Assembly (NCBI RefSeq): GCF_014656135.1
Contig: NZ_BNBV01000001.1
Span: 310,001-374,000 of the forward strand
From: Streptomyces thermodiastaticus
GTDB lineage: Bacteria; Actinomycetota; Actinomycetes; Streptomycetales; Streptomycetaceae
DNA length: 64,000 nt
Direction: 5' to 3'
In this document: piece by piece, positions 9,007 through 18,485 of the stretch
Numbering within the stretch: the first letter of the stretch is position 1
Layout of the letters: the number at the start of each line of letters is the position of its first letter
Translations under genes and position numbers: made by a program
The notes under the pieces: model-generated
Told to the model about the DNA's origin: nothing
Database searches by the model: none
Seen by the model: only the letters and a program-made list of their open reading frames with translations

Positions 9007-10455
9007 ATGTCAGCAGCCGAGGGTCCGCTCGTCGTCGGTGTGGACTCGTCCACCCAGTCCACCAAGGCGCTCGTGGTCGACACGGCCACCGGCCGGGTCG
9101 TGGCGAGCGGCCAGGCACCCCACACGGTGTCCACGGGCGACGGCCGGGAGAGCGACCCGCGCCAGTGGTGGCAGGCCCTGTGCGAGGCACTGCGGCAGTG
9201 CGGCGAGGCGGCCCACGAGGCCGCGGCCGTGTCGATCGCCGGCCAGCAGCACGGCCTGGTCGCCCTGGACGACCGGGGCGAACCGGTGCGTCCGGCCCTG
9301 CTGTGGAACGACGTGCGCTCGGCGCCGCAGGCCCGCCGGCTGGTCGAGGAGCTGGGCGGCCCGAAGTTCTGGTCGGAGCGCGTGGGCAGCGTGCCGGGCG
9401 CCTCCTTCACGGTCACCAAGTGGGCCTGGCTGACCGAGCACGAACCTCAGGCGGCGCGGCGGGTGGCCGCGGTGCGCCTGCCCCACGACTACCTCACCGA
9501 ACGCCTGACCGGTCAGGGCACCACCGACCGGGGCGACGCCTCGGGCACGGGCTGGTGGGCGTCGTCGACGGAGGCGTACGACGAGGAGATCCTCGCCCGG
9601 GTGGGGCTCGACCCGACGCTGCTGCCCCGGGTGGTGCGCCCCGGGGAGGTGGCGGGCACCGTGCGCGACGGCCACGAGGACCTGCCGTTCTCCCGCGGCA
9701 CCCTGGTCGCGGCCGGCACCGGGGACAACGCCGCCGCCGCACTCGGCCTCGGGCTGCGTCCGGGAACGCCGGTGCTCAGCCTCGGCACCTCCGGCACCGT
9801 CTACACGGTGTCCGGGAACCGGCCGGCGGACCCCTCCGGCACGGTGGCCGGGTTCGCCGACGCGCACGGCGCCTGGCTGCCTTTGGCCTGCACCCTGAAC
9901 TGCACGCTCGCCGTCGACCGCATCGCCGCCCTGTTCGGCCTGCACCGGGAGGCGGTCGAGCCCGGCGGCTCCGTCACCGTGCTCCCCTACCTGGACGGTG
10001 AGCGCACTCCCAACCTGCCCGAGGCCTCCGGGCTGCTGCACGGCCTGCGGCACGAGACCACGCCCGGCCAGGTGCTGCAGGCCGCCTACGACGGCGCCGT
10101 CCACGCTCTGCTGGTAGCGCTGGACCTGGTGCTCGACCAGGACGCGGACCGCACCTCGCCGTTGCTGCTGATCGGGGGCGGCGCCCGCGGCACGGCGTGG
10201 CAGCAGACGGTGCGCCGCCTGTCGGGCCGTCCGGTTCAGGTTCCGCAGGCCCGGGAACTGGTGGCGCTGGGCGCCGCCGCCCAGGCCGCGGGGCTGCTGA
10301 CCGGGGAGGACCCGGCCTCGGTGGCCCGCCGCTGGAAGACGGCCGACGGACCGGTGCTGGAGCCCGTGGAGCGGGACGAGGCGACACTGGAAAGGATCTC
10401 CGGGGTACTCTCCGACGCGACCCCGCTGCTGGAGCGAGGGCCGCACAACCGCTGA
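9007..10455 (+). CDS. xylB: Xylulokinase
   Basis: Phosphorylates D-xylulose to xylulose 5-phosphate, feeding the pentose phosphate pathway after XylA. The 482-residue protein is a FGGY-family sugar kinase: N-terminal ATPase strand VVGVDSSTQSTKALVVD, substrate stretch SIAGQQHGLVALD, and the C-terminal ATP site around GTGDNAAAALGLGL and LLIGGGARGTAW. A GGGAGAG ribosome site precedes the ATG. xylR follows 51 bases downstream, so the two are probably one transcript, divergent from xylA. Confidence 0.95.
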   Translation: MSAAEGPLVVGVDSSTQSTKALVVDTATGRVVASGQAPHTVSTGDGRESDPRQWWQALCEALRQCGEAAHEAAAVSIAGQQHGLVALDDRGEPVRPALLWNDVRSAPQARRLVEELGGPKFWSERVGSVPGASFTVTKWAWLTEHEPQAARRVAAVRLPHDYLTERLTGQGTTDRGDASGTGWWASSTEAYDEEILARVGLDPTLLPRVVRPGEVAGTVRDGHEDLPFSRGTLVAAGTGDNAAAALGLGLRPGTPVLSLGTSGTVYTVSGNRPADPSGTVAGFADAHGAWLPLACTLNCTLAVDRIAALFGLHREAVEPGGSVTVLPYLDGERTPNLPEASGLLHGLRHETTPGQVLQAAYDGAVHALLVALDLVLDQDADRTSPLLLIGGGARGTAWQQTVRRLSGRPVQVPQARELVALGAAAQAAGLLTGEDPASVARRWKTADGPVLEPVERDEATLERISGVLSDATPLLERGPHNR

Positions 10456-10506
10456 GGGATCCCGTCTGCCGGACCTCCGGCGGACACGACCGAGGACGAC
10501 GGAGGC

Positions 10507-11715
10507 ATGACCGCACCGCTGCACGACCCCGACCCCGCCGGTCCCGGCCGGGCGCTGCCCGACACCCAGCAGGGCATGCGCCGCCGCAATCTGGCACGGG
10601 TCATGCACACCGTCAGCGCCGAGGGGCCGCTGTCGCGGGCGGCGATCGCCTCACGCATCGGGCTGACGCGGGCGGCCGTGTCGACCCTGGTCGACGAGCT
10701 GATCCGCTTCGGGCTGCTGCAGGAACTCGGCCCCGAGCGCCCGGTCCGGGTGGGCCGCCCCGGCTCGGCGCTGGCCGTCAGCGACCGCGGTCCGGCAGGT
10801 GTGGGCGCGGAGGTCGGGGTGGACCACCTCGCGGCCTGCGTGGTCGACCTGCGGGGCGAGGTGCGGGCCCGGGCGGTGCGGCACGGCACCAACCGAGGGC
10901 GGGCGCCCGAACCGGTGGCGAAGGATCTGGGCGCGCTGATATCCGAGGTCGTCGCCGAGGCCGAGCAGCAGGGTCTGCGGCCGACCGGCCTCGCGGTCGC
11001 CGTGCCCGGCCTGATCGCCCGGGACGGCCGCACGGTGGTGCGCGCACCCAACCTCGACTGGCACGGCACCGACCTCACCGCCCTGCTGCCGGGCCGTCTT
11101 CCGTCGGCCGTGGACAACGAGGCCAACCTCGGTGCGCTCGCCGAACTCTGGCTGGGCGAGGGCACTCCCCCCAACTTCCTGCATGTGTCGGCGGAGATCG
11201 GCATCGGTGCCGCGGTGGTGGTCGGCGGACGGCTGCTGCGCGGCACGCGGGGTTTCGCCGGAGAACTGGGGCATGTGCCGGTGGAGCCGGAGGGACCGGC
11301 GTGCCCGTGCGGCGGCCGTGGCTGCCTGGAGCAGTACGCGGGCGAGGAGGCCGTGCTGCGGGCGGCGGGACTCCCGGCGGGCGAGAAGGGCGTCGGCCTG
11401 CTCGCCCGCCGTGCCGCCGCAGGTGACGAGGCCGTCCGGCAGGCCCTGCGGCAGGCGGGCTGGGCTCTGGGTGTGGCGCTGACCGGTGCGGTGAACCTGC
11501 TCGATCCCGAGGCCGTCGTGCTGGGCGGCGCACTGTCCGCGCTCGCGCCCTGGCTGCTGCCGTCGCTGGAAGCGGAACTGGCCCGGCGCACCGCCGGTCC
11601 GGCCTGCCCGGTGACCGTCTCACGGCTGGGTCCCGAGGGACCGCTGCTGGGCGCCGCGCATTCGGTGGCGCGGGCCGTGCTGGACGACCCGGCGTCCGCT
11701 GCGACACCGGACTGA
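10507..11715 (+). CDS. xylR: ROK-family transcriptional regulator of xylose genes
   Basis: A 402-residue repressor-type ROK protein. Residues about 24-75 form a winged helix-turn-helix (SRAAIASRIGLTRAAVSTLVDELIRFGLL). The C-terminal ROK domain has the cysteine zinc motif CPCGGRGCLEQY and the glucokinase-like VDNEANLGAL stretch. The family binds sugars as effectors and releases DNA; here the ligand is probably xylose. A GGAGG ribosome site precedes the ATG. Position at the end of a xylB transcript supports autoregulation of the xyl locus. Confidence 0.88.
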   Translation: MTAPLHDPDPAGPGRALPDTQQGMRRRNLARVMHTVSAEGPLSRAAIASRIGLTRAAVSTLVDELIRFGLLQELGPERPVRVGRPGSALAVSDRGPAGVGAEVGVDHLAACVVDLRGEVRARAVRHGTNRGRAPEPVAKDLGALISEVVAEAEQQGLRPTGLAVAVPGLIARDGRTVVRAPNLDWHGTDLTALLPGRLPSAVDNEANLGALAELWLGEGTPPNFLHVSAEIGIGAAVVVGGRLLRGTRGFAGELGHVPVEPEGPACPCGGRGCLEQYAGEEAVLRAAGLPAGEKGVGLLARRAAAGDEAVRQALRQAGWALGVALTGAVNLLDPEAVVLGGALSALAPWLLPSLEAELARRTAGPACPVTVSRLGPEGPLLGAAHSVARAVLDDPASAATPD

Positions 11716-12227
11716 CACACCCTCACTCCTCCGCAGTCTCTGCGGAATCGCACGTTCGAGTGGCCGAGTTGTCCACAATCCCGCGCTCGTCCACCGCCGC
11801 GTGAGGCCCTCTTCTGCCCAACGGCCGTCAGCCGTACCGTGGTTCGCGCGAGGCGGTGCCGCCGGACCGGTCCGGTGGCACCCGCATGGGACCGACGGGG
11901 GGACCGATGACGGGGGAAGACGAACACCGGGCCGGACAGCCCGAGCCGGACGAGGACGCACCGGACGAATCCCTGCGCGCCGCGACACGGGCCCGCGCAG
12001 GTGGCAGGACCGAGTGGCCGCATCACCCTGACCGGCATCCGCGACATCAGCCGTACGCACCCGGCCAGGCTCCGCACACCGGTGCCGGTCGTGCGCGAGA
12101 CTCACCGCGCGATGTCCGTACGACCGTGCGCGACGACGACGGTGCCCACCGTCACCGCGCGCCTGCCGGCCTCCGCCGAGGCCTCGCCACTTCAGCCGAG
12201 CAGTCTCACGAGAAAGGGTCATCACTC
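11716..12227. other. 512-base intergenic region with a short hairpin
   Basis: TCCGCAG (11730-11736) and CTGCGGA (11740-11746) form a 7-bp stem that may end the xylB-xylR transcript. One frame from the ATG at 11907, after a GGGGGG run, continues without a stop into the amidase frame, but its composition is not convincingly coding. I recognise nothing else here. Confidence 0.4.
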
Positions 12228-12830
12228 ATGGACCGGGCCGGACCTCAGCCCAGCCGGCGGCGGCTTCTCCAGGGCGCCGTCGCTCTCGCCGCCGTCCCCT
12301 ACGCCCTGCTTCCCACCACACCAGCCATGGCGCGTCCCCGGCCTTACGACTACCCGTCGACGGAGTGGCAGCCTGCCAGCTCCTCCAACTACACGGCCGC
12401 GAACCGCCCCACGACCTATGCCATCGACCGGGTGATCATCCACGTCACCCAGGAGACGTACGCCGACACCCTTGCCATCTTCCAGAACCCGCAGAAGAAG
12501 GTGTCCGCGCACTACGTCGTCCGGTCCGCCGACGGACACATCGCCCAGTGCGTGCGCGAGGCGGACGTGGCCTGGCATGCGGGCAACTGGGACTACAACA
12601 CGCGCAGCATCGGCATCGAGCACGAGGGGTGGGTGGACGACCCGTCCTACTTCACCGACGAGCTGTACCAGGAGTCGGCACGGCTCACGGCGGCGATCTG
12701 CGACCGCTACGGCATCCCCAAGGACCGGACGCACATCCTCGGGCATGCCGAGGTGCCCGGCGCGGACCACACCGACCCGGGACCGAACTGGGACTGGGCC
12801 CGCTACATGAGACTGGTCGACTCGGCCTGA
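12228..12830 (+). CDS. Tat-exported N-acetylmuramoyl-L-alanine amidase (PGRP/AmpD-like)
   Basis: Cleaves the bond between MurNAc and the peptide stem of peptidoglycan. The 200-residue protein starts with a twin-arginine signal (SRRRLLQG, hydrophobic to about residue 28, cut near AMA). The mature part is one amidase_2 domain. Zinc ligands by family alignment are H72 (VIIHVTQ), H173 (ILGHAEVPGA) and D183 (HTDPG); the family acid is probably E131 (GIEHEG). His181 stands where AmpD has Lys. The start is supported by AGAAAGGG upstream. It is not in an operon. Confidence 0.9.
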   Translation: MDRAGPQPSRRRLLQGAVALAAVPYALLPTTPAMARPRPYDYPSTEWQPASSSNYTAANRPTTYAIDRVIIHVTQETYADTLAIFQNPQKKVSAHYVVRSADGHIAQCVREADVAWHAGNWDYNTRSIGIEHEGWVDDPSYFTDELYQESARLTAAICDRYGIPKDRTHILGHAEVPGADHTDPGPNWDWARYMRLVDSA

Positions 12831-13388
12831 GCCGACCGTCGTCGCAGGCAACGGCCGCCGGCCGCGGCACGCCCGCCGAGGCGGCTCGCCCGGCAGGCGG
12901 ACAGCCCCTCGGCACAACGCGTGCGGCCCAGACGCGAGGGCACACGTGCGAAGCACCACCGGTTCACGACACGGAGACAGTGCGACCGGCTCGCGGCGTC
13001 CGGTGCGGGCGAGCGACGCCGGCGGAGCACCCGCGCAGCGGCGCCGGGCGGGTGATGCGGCGACGGGGTGCGCGTGCGGGCCGGCCACCGCGAGCCGGCG
13101 TGCCGTCCCCGGCGTGCGCAGCCTTCCCTGGCACCGCGTACCCGGACCGGAATGCGCACTGGAGCAGGACGACACGACCGGGCGGTCGCGGGGCGAGTGC
13201 TGAGCCGCCGTCGGCACCGGCCGGACACGGCCGGAGTCTCCCGGCCGGAGACCGCCCGCCGGGGGCGCCCGAAGGGGTGTGGTTTCCCGCCGGACGCCGC
13301 GTCGTCACGGTCCGTGTCCCGTTCCTGACGCGTGTTCTGATGCACTTGTGTGTGTCCATGCACAGGTGACGAAGCATCAGGGGTGTAG
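12831..13388. other. 558-base intergenic region
   Basis: Between the amidase and the glycosidase-like gene I see no gene, only GC-rich sequence. The last 80 bases before 13389 are less GC-rich and contain alternating TG (CTTGTGTGTGTCC), which probably marks the promoter of the downstream gene. Confidence 0.4.
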
Positions 13389-14621
13389 GTGGGCACTGCG
13401 ACACACCGCGACAGGTGGTTCGGACGAGTGTTGACGGTCCTCCTGACGTGCGGCACCTTCGCCGGCACGTCCGTGGCCGGGGCCACGCCGGCCGGCAGTA
13501 CACAGCGCTCGGAGAAGATCGCACCGGGCGTCGACTACCGCGACGTCGACCTCCGCACGGCGCGCGGGGTGGTCCGCGCCCATGTAGTCACCGTCGACCT
13601 GCGCGACCGGCACGTACGGATCGGACTGTTGCACCCGGGGAAGGTGGCGGCACGGCGCACCGTCTCCCAACTCGCCGACAGACAAGGAGCACTGGCAGGT
13701 GTCAATGGCGACTTCTTCCACATCAGCGAGACCCATCCGGGGGTGGCCGCGACCGGTTCGGCCGTGGGTCCGGAGATCGCCGACGGGCATCCGCTGAAGG
13801 CGGCTGTGCCGAAGGGGCAGCGGTTCGGTCCGGCCCTGCCGTCGGGGAGCACCACCGAGGACGTGTTCGGCGTGGGCACCGACCGCACCGCGCGCATCGA
13901 CCGGCTGTCCCTGTCGGGCTCGGTGACCACCCCGGCGGGCCGGCTGAAGCTCGGCGGGCTCAACCAGTACGCCCTGCCCGTCGGTTCGATCGGCGCCTAC
14001 ACCGCCGACTGGGGCAGCGCCTCCCGTGCCCGGGCCACATGCGGCACGGACACCCGCAGAAGTGCCCCGTGCAGCAAGGACACCTATGAGGTGACGGTCA
14101 GGAACGGCCGGGTGGTGGCCACGTCCGGAAAACCGGGCAAGGGCACCATCCCCGCGGGAACGACGGTGCTGGTGGGCCGTGAGGCCGGCGCACGGCAGCT
14201 GCGCAAGCTGACCAAGGGTCAGTCCGTCCGGGTGGAACACCGGCTGGTGGCGGCGTCCGGTGTGCGGTACGCGTTCGCGATCGGGGGGTTCCCGGTGCTG
14301 CGGCACGGCGCCCCGCTGAAGGGGCTGGACACGAAGGCCACAACGGTGCGCACCGCGGTGGGCATCGCGAACGGCGGACACCGGCTGCTTCTCGTGGCGC
14401 TGGACGGCCGGCCGGCCTACCGCAGCGGTCTCACGGTGGCCGAACTCGCCGCCGAGCTGAAGAAACTGGGTGCGACGGAGGCTTTCGACCTGGACGGCGG
14501 GGGCTCCAGCACGCTGGTGGCCCGGCCCCGGGGGGCGACCAGGGTGAGTGTGCGCAACCATCCGAGCGACGGCGGCGAACGGGCCGTGCCGAACGGGATC
14601 GGCGTCTTCGCCGCCGGGTGA
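13389..14621 (+). CDS. Secreted phosphodiester glycosidase family protein (NAGPA domain)
   Basis: A 410-residue exported protein with an N-terminal signal peptide (WFGRVLTVLLTCGTFAGTSVAGATPA). The rest is a DUF2233/NAGPA domain, the family of the enzyme that uncovers mannose 6-phosphate by removing GlcNAc; bacterial members are thought to act on glycan phosphodiesters at the surface. Recognisable segments are GVNGDFFHI, VRTAVGIANGGHRLLLVALDG and FDLDGGGSSTLVAR. The GTG start has only a weak ribosome site (GGGTG). The bacterial substrate is unknown. Confidence 0.82.
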   Translation: MGTATHRDRWFGRVLTVLLTCGTFAGTSVAGATPAGSTQRSEKIAPGVDYRDVDLRTARGVVRAHVVTVDLRDRHVRIGLLHPGKVAARRTVSQLADRQGALAGVNGDFFHISETHPGVAATGSAVGPEIADGHPLKAAVPKGQRFGPALPSGSTTEDVFGVGTDRTARIDRLSLSGSVTTPAGRLKLGGLNQYALPVGSIGAYTADWGSASRARATCGTDTRRSAPCSKDTYEVTVRNGRVVATSGKPGKGTIPAGTTVLVGREAGARQLRKLTKGQSVRVEHRLVAASGVRYAFAIGGFPVLRHGAPLKGLDTKATTVRTAVGIANGGHRLLLVALDGRPAYRSGLTVAELAAELKKLGATEAFDLDGGGSSTLVARPRGATRVSVRNHPSDGGERAVPNGIGVFAAG

Positions 14622-14816
14622 GCGCACCGTGGCGCGCACACCGGACCCGGCCCGGGGCTGAACGTGGCGGCGCCGGGACCGGGCCCCGCCGCAGGCGGTG
14701 CGGTACCGGACGACGAGCGCGCACCGCGCACCGCTCGGGGCACGTGCCGGCCCAGGGGCACTCGCCACCTCGGGCGTGCAGGCAGAGGCGCTCGCCGCCT
14801 CGGGACGCGCGTCGGC

Positions 14817-15011
14817 TCAAGGGCGCAGGCTGCTGACGATCTGGGCCGTGGCCGCGAGCCCTTCGTGGATGGTGGGGGCCATGCTGGTGCCGGCCAGGGA
14901 GAAGCCGAGCAGGACGCAGATCAGGGCGTGGGAGAACTTCAGTGCGCCGTTGCGCAGGAAGATGATCGCCAGGATCGCGAGCAACAGCACACAGGAGATG
15001 GAAATGGCCAC
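14817..15011 (-). CDS. Small conserved membrane protein, 64 aa
   Basis: GTG-started frame beginning MAISIS with a strong GGAGGAGG ribosome site. It has two hydrophobic helices (VLLLAILAIIFL, and ALICVLLGFSLAGTSMAPTI) separated by a short polar turn, and ends SSLRP. I remember similar orphan and plasmid-borne small proteins in Streptomyces, but no function. The gap 14622-14816 holds no gene. Confidence 0.65.
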   Translation of the reverse strand: MAISISCVLLLAILAIIFLRNGALKFSHALICVLLGFSLAGTSMAPTIHEGLAATAQIVSSLRP

Positions 15012-15159
15012 CGTGAACCTCCTCCGCCACGCCCACTCGCGGCTTCAGGCGGCCAGTGTGGCGCAGCGGAGGGTTCGCCCCGGGGGACGACATGTCCGCC
15101 GAACGTGTGTTTCTGTGCAGGTTCGTCCGGTGGTCAGGGTCGCCCGGCGGGGTGGCCGG

Positions 15160-16260
15160 TCAGGGGGCCTGCAGGTCGACCAGGCCGGCCAGTGCCTGGT
15201 GGTGCGCGCCCGCGGTGCCGTAGGCGATCGAGTCGGCCTTCGCCCGCTTCAGGTACAGGTGAACCGGGTGTTCCCAGGTCATGCCGATGCCGCCGTGCAG
15301 TTGCAGGGCCTCCTCGGCCGCATGGACGGCGACCGGGGCGGCGTAGGCCTGGGCGACGGCGACCGCCACGTCGGCGTCCCGGCCGTCCTCGCCGTCCCGG
15401 CCGCGCGCCAGTGCGTCGGCGGCGGAGCGAGCGGCGGCGCGCAGACTCACGACCTCCAGCCACAGCCGGGCCAGCCGGTGCTTGAGCGCCTGGAAGCCAC
15501 CCAGGGGCCGGTTGAACTGCTTGCGCTCCTTCAGGTAGCGCACGGTCTCGGTCAACGTCCAGTCGGCGATGCCCAGTTGCTCGGAGGCGAGCAGTCCGGC
15601 GGCGGCACGCAGGGCACGGCGCACGGCGGGGCCGGCGGCGCCGACGCGGCGTGCGGGAGCGCCGTCGAGCCGTACGGTGGCCACCGGCCGTGTCAGGTCG
15701 AGGGACACCTGGCCGTTGACGGTCGCCTCCCCCGCCTCCACGGCGTACAGACCGCCGTCGTCGGCGGGGACGAGCAGCACGTCGGCGACGGCCGCGTCCG
15801 CGATGCCGGTCAGCTCCCCGTGCAGGGTGCCGTCCGCGTGGCGGACCCTGGGGAAGGGGTCGCCGGGGGCCAGGTGCAGGCCGACCGCGAGGACGCCGAT
15901 GGCGCGGCCGGAGGCGAGCCGGCCGAGCAGCTCGTCGTCGCCGCAGGCCAGCAGGGCCTCCGTGGCGACGACCGCGCTGCTGAGGTAGGGCACGGGCGCC
16001 ACCGCCCGGCCCAGCTCCTCCAGGACCACGGCGGCCTCGCGGTGCGTGGCGCCCGCCCCGCCCCGGTCCTCGGGCACCAGCAGCCCGGCCAGTCCCATGG
16101 TGCCGGCGAGCCGTCGCCACAGGGCGAGGTCGTGCGGGGTGTCCGTCTCCGCGCGTGCGAGCACCTCGGCTGCCCGGCAGTGGTCGGTGAGCAGGTCGCG
16201 GACTGCGGAGCGCAGCGCCTCTTCCTCCTCGGTGTACAGCAGATCCGGCGGTGTGCTCAT
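15160..16260 (-). CDS. Acyl-CoA dehydrogenase, probable beta-type subunit
   Basis: A 366-residue acyl-CoA dehydrogenase-fold protein. Its ATG overlaps the upstream gene's stop (ATGA), so translation is coupled. The N-terminal helical domain (TPPDLLYTEEEEALRSAVRD) and C-terminal domain (LKERKQFNRPLGGFQALKHRLA, LQLHGGIGMTWEHPVHLYLKRA) are clear. At the place where MCAD carries its catalytic Glu the sequence reads AYGTAG, with no Glu. This resembles the FadE27/FadE29-type partner subunit of alpha2-beta2 dehydrogenases in mycobacteria. It is the last gene of the three-gene operon. Confidence 0.88.
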   Translation of the reverse strand: MSTPPDLLYTEEEEALRSAVRDLLTDHCRAAEVLARAETDTPHDLALWRRLAGTMGLAGLLVPEDRGGAGATHREAAVVLEELGRAVAPVPYLSSAVVATEALLACGDDELLGRLASGRAIGVLAVGLHLAPGDPFPRVRHADGTLHGELTGIADAAVADVLLVPADDGGLYAVEAGEATVNGQVSLDLTRPVATVRLDGAPARRVGAAGPAVRRALRAAAGLLASEQLGIADWTLTETVRYLKERKQFNRPLGGFQALKHRLARLWLEVVSLRAAARSAADALARGRDGEDGRDADVAVAVAQAYAAPVAVHAAEEALQLHGGIGMTWEHPVHLYLKRAKADSIAYGTAGAHHQALAGLVDLQAP

Positions 16261-17450
16261 CGGGCCAGGTCCTTCCAGGCGACGTCCTTGTCGGTGCGCG
16301 GCTCGGGGGGCAGGCCCAGGACGCGCTCGGCGACGATGTTCAGCAGGATCTCGCTGGTGCCGCCCTCGATGCTGTTGCCCTTGGCGCGCAGGTAGCGGTA
16401 GCCGGCGTCCCGGCCGGTGAAGTCGACCCGTTCGGGGCGGCGCATGGTCCAGTCGTCGTACAGCAGTCCCTCGGCGCCGCGCAGTTCGACCTCCAGGCCG
16501 CTGATCTCCTGGTTGAGGCGGGCGAAGGCGAGCTTCATCGCGGAACCCTCGGGGCCGGGCTGCCCTGCGGCGAGCTGCTGGCGCAGCCGTTCGCCGGTGA
16601 GGCGCACCACCTCGGCCTCCACCCACAGTCTCAGCAGCCGCTGGTGCAGGTCGTGGGTGCGCAGGTCGGGGCGCTCGCGCCAGGTCTGCGCGACCTTGCC
16701 GATCATGCCGCCCTCACGGGGCAGGGCCGTACCGCCGATGGAGACACGCTCGTTCATCAGGGTGGTCTGCGCGACGCGCCAGCCGTCGCCGACCTCGCCG
16801 AGGCGGCGGGAGTCGGGGATGCGGACGCCGGTGAGGAACACCTCGTTGAACTCGGCCTCGCCGGTGATCTGCCGCAGCGGGCGCACCTCGACACCCGGGT
16901 CGGTCATGTCGCAGATGAAGTAGGTGATGCCCCGGTGCTTGGGGACGTCCGGGTCGGTGCGGGCGATGAGGATGGCCCAGCGGGCCAGATGCGCGCTGGA
17001 CGTCCACACCTTCTGGCCGTCGACCACCCAGTCGTCGCCGTCGCGCTCGGCGCGGGTGCCGAGGGCCGCCAGGTCGGATCCGGCGCCGGGTTCGCTGAAC
17101 AGCTGGCACCAGAGCTCCTCCCCGGTCCACAGCGGCCGCAGGTAGCGCCGCTTCTGCTCCTCGGTGCCGTAGCGCAGGATGGTCGGCGCGGCCATGCCCA
17201 GGCCGATGCCGATGCGGCGCGGGTCGTTGTCGGGGGCGTTCGCGGCCTGCAGTTCGTCGTCCACGACGGCTTGCAGGGAGCGGGGCGCGCCGAGGCCGCC
17301 GAGGCCCTCGGGGTAGTGCACCCAGGCGAGTCCGGCATCGAAGCGGGCCCGCAGGAAGTCGAGGCGGTCGGTGCTGCCGGGCGGGTGCTCGGCGAGAAAC
17401 CGGCGGGTGCGGCGGCGCAGTCCGGCCGCGTCGAGAGGGCTGTCGGTCAT
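16257..17450 (-). CDS. Acyl-CoA dehydrogenase, probable alpha-type subunit
   Basis: A 397-residue FAD enzyme expected to introduce the alpha-beta double bond in an acyl-CoA. It contains the FAD and substrate stretch CQLFSEPGAGSDLAALG, the motif GQKVWTSSAHLARW, and the C-terminal segment SIEGGTSEILLNIVAERVLGLP. The residue aligned with the MCAD base is Gly rather than Glu, as in heteromeric FadE26/FadE28-type subunits, whose base sits elsewhere. Its start overlaps the quinone reductase stop (ATGA) and its stop overlaps the next start (ATGA). Confidence 0.9.
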   Translation of the reverse strand: MTDSPLDAAGLRRRTRRFLAEHPPGSTDRLDFLRARFDAGLAWVHYPEGLGGLGAPRSLQAVVDDELQAANAPDNDPRRIGIGLGMAAPTILRYGTEEQKRRYLRPLWTGEELWCQLFSEPGAGSDLAALGTRAERDGDDWVVDGQKVWTSSAHLARWAILIARTDPDVPKHRGITYFICDMTDPGVEVRPLRQITGEAEFNEVFLTGVRIPDSRRLGEVGDGWRVAQTTLMNERVSIGGTALPREGGMIGKVAQTWRERPDLRTHDLHQRLLRLWVEAEVVRLTGERLRQQLAAGQPGPEGSAMKLAFARLNQEISGLEVELRGAEGLLYDDWTMRRPERVDFTGRDAGYRYLRAKGNSIEGGTSEILLNIVAERVLGLPPEPRTDKDVAWKDLAR

Positions 17451-18424
17451 GCGGCGGCTCCGTTGCGCAGTGCGGGCAGGACGACGATGCGGCCGGTGGT
17501 GGTTCCGTCGGCGACCCGCTGCACGGCGGCCGCGGCCCCGTCCAGCGGCACCCGTTCGCTCACCAGCGGGGTGATCGCACCCCGGGCGGCCAGGTCGGTG
17601 AGCTGTTCGTGGCAGTGCCGGATCAGTTCCGGGTTCTTGGTCTGGTACAGCCCCCAGTGCAGGCCGAGGATCGAGTAGTTCTTGACCAGGGCGTGATTGA
17701 GCGCCGGGGTGGGGATGGTGCCGCTGGCGAAGCCCACGACCACGATCCGGCCCTCGAAGGCGACGGTCTTGGCGGACTGGGCGTAGGCCTGGCCGCCGAC
17801 CGGGTCGTAGATCACGTCGGCGCCGCGGCCGCCGGTGGCGTCCTTGACGGCGGCGATGACGTCCTCGGCGTGCCGGTCGACGACGACGTCGCAGCCCAGC
17901 TTGCGGGCGACGGCGGCCTTCTCCGGGCCGCCGACCACGCCGATGACGCGGGCTCCGGCCGCCTTGCCCAGCTGGACGGCGGCGCTGCCGACCCCGCCGG
18001 CGGCGGCGTGCACGAGCAGCGTCTCGCCGGCCTGCAGGCGGGCCCGGCGGTGCAGGCCGAACCAGCCCGTCTGGTAGCCGATGTGGAGGGCGGCCGCCTC
18101 CGCGTCGTCCAGGGCGTCCGGGGCGGGCAGGAGAGCGGTCGCGTCGGCGAGGGCGTACTCGGCGAGGGCCCCGTGGGGCAGCGCGGGAGTGGCGATCACC
18201 CGCCGGCCGTCCTCGGTCTCGCCGCACAGCTCCACGCCGGGGGTGAACGGCAGCGGGGGCCGGACCTGGTACTGGCCCCGGCACAGCAGCGCGTCGGGGA
18301 AGTTGATGTTCGCGGCGCGGACCTTCAGCAGCACCTGGCCGTCGCCGGGCGTGGGCCGCTCGGTCTCCTCCAGGCGCATCACCTCGCTCGGCTCGCCGTT
18401 GTCGTGCACTCGCCATGCCTGCAT
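17447..18424 (-). CDS. NADPH:quinone oxidoreductase-like zinc-free MDR enzyme
   Basis: A 325-residue medium-chain dehydrogenase/reductase of the quinone reductase (Qor) group. The N-terminal GroES-like domain has NFPDALLCRGQYQVRPPLPFTPG with no zinc ligands. The NADP(H) fold reads HAAAGGVGSAAVQLGKA, followed by GADVIYDPVGG. First gene of a three-gene operon with two acyl-CoA dehydrogenases, so its job is probably reduction or recycling of an enoyl or quinone intermediate in acyl-CoA breakdown (inference). A GTGGAGG site precedes the ATG. Confidence 0.88.
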   Translation of the reverse strand: MQAWRVHDNGEPSEVMRLEETERPTPGDGQVLLKVRAANINFPDALLCRGQYQVRPPLPFTPGVELCGETEDGRRVIATPALPHGALAEYALADATALLPAPDALDDAEAAALHIGYQTGWFGLHRRARLQAGETLLVHAAAGGVGSAAVQLGKAAGARVIGVVGGPEKAAVARKLGCDVVVDRHAEDVIAAVKDATGGRGADVIYDPVGGQAYAQSAKTVAFEGRIVVVGFASGTIPTPALNHALVKNYSILGLHWGLYQTKNPELIRHCHEQLTDLAARGAITPLVSERVPLDGAAAAVQRVADGTTTGRIVVLPALRNGAAA

Positions 18425-18468
18425 GCGCCGCCTCCACGGGACTGCGTAGCTCGGACCGGGTCGCAGGC

Positions 18469-18485
18469 ATACTAAGCGGTTGCTT
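18469..18485 (-). promoter_or_regulatory. Candidate -10 and operator of the acyl-CoA dehydrogenase operon
   Basis: On the minus strand TAGTAT (18474 to 18469) is a good -10 hexamer 45 bases before the operon start. It abuts the inverted repeat AAGC-GGTT-GCTT (18474-18485), the kind of short palindrome bound by TetR-type regulators of lipid genes. The rest of 18425-18779 shows nothing recognisable. Confidence 0.35.

Noticed and set aside
11907..12227. A possible small gene before the amidase
   Set aside because: It runs into the amidase frame without a stop, its composition is not protein-like, and no family was recognised.
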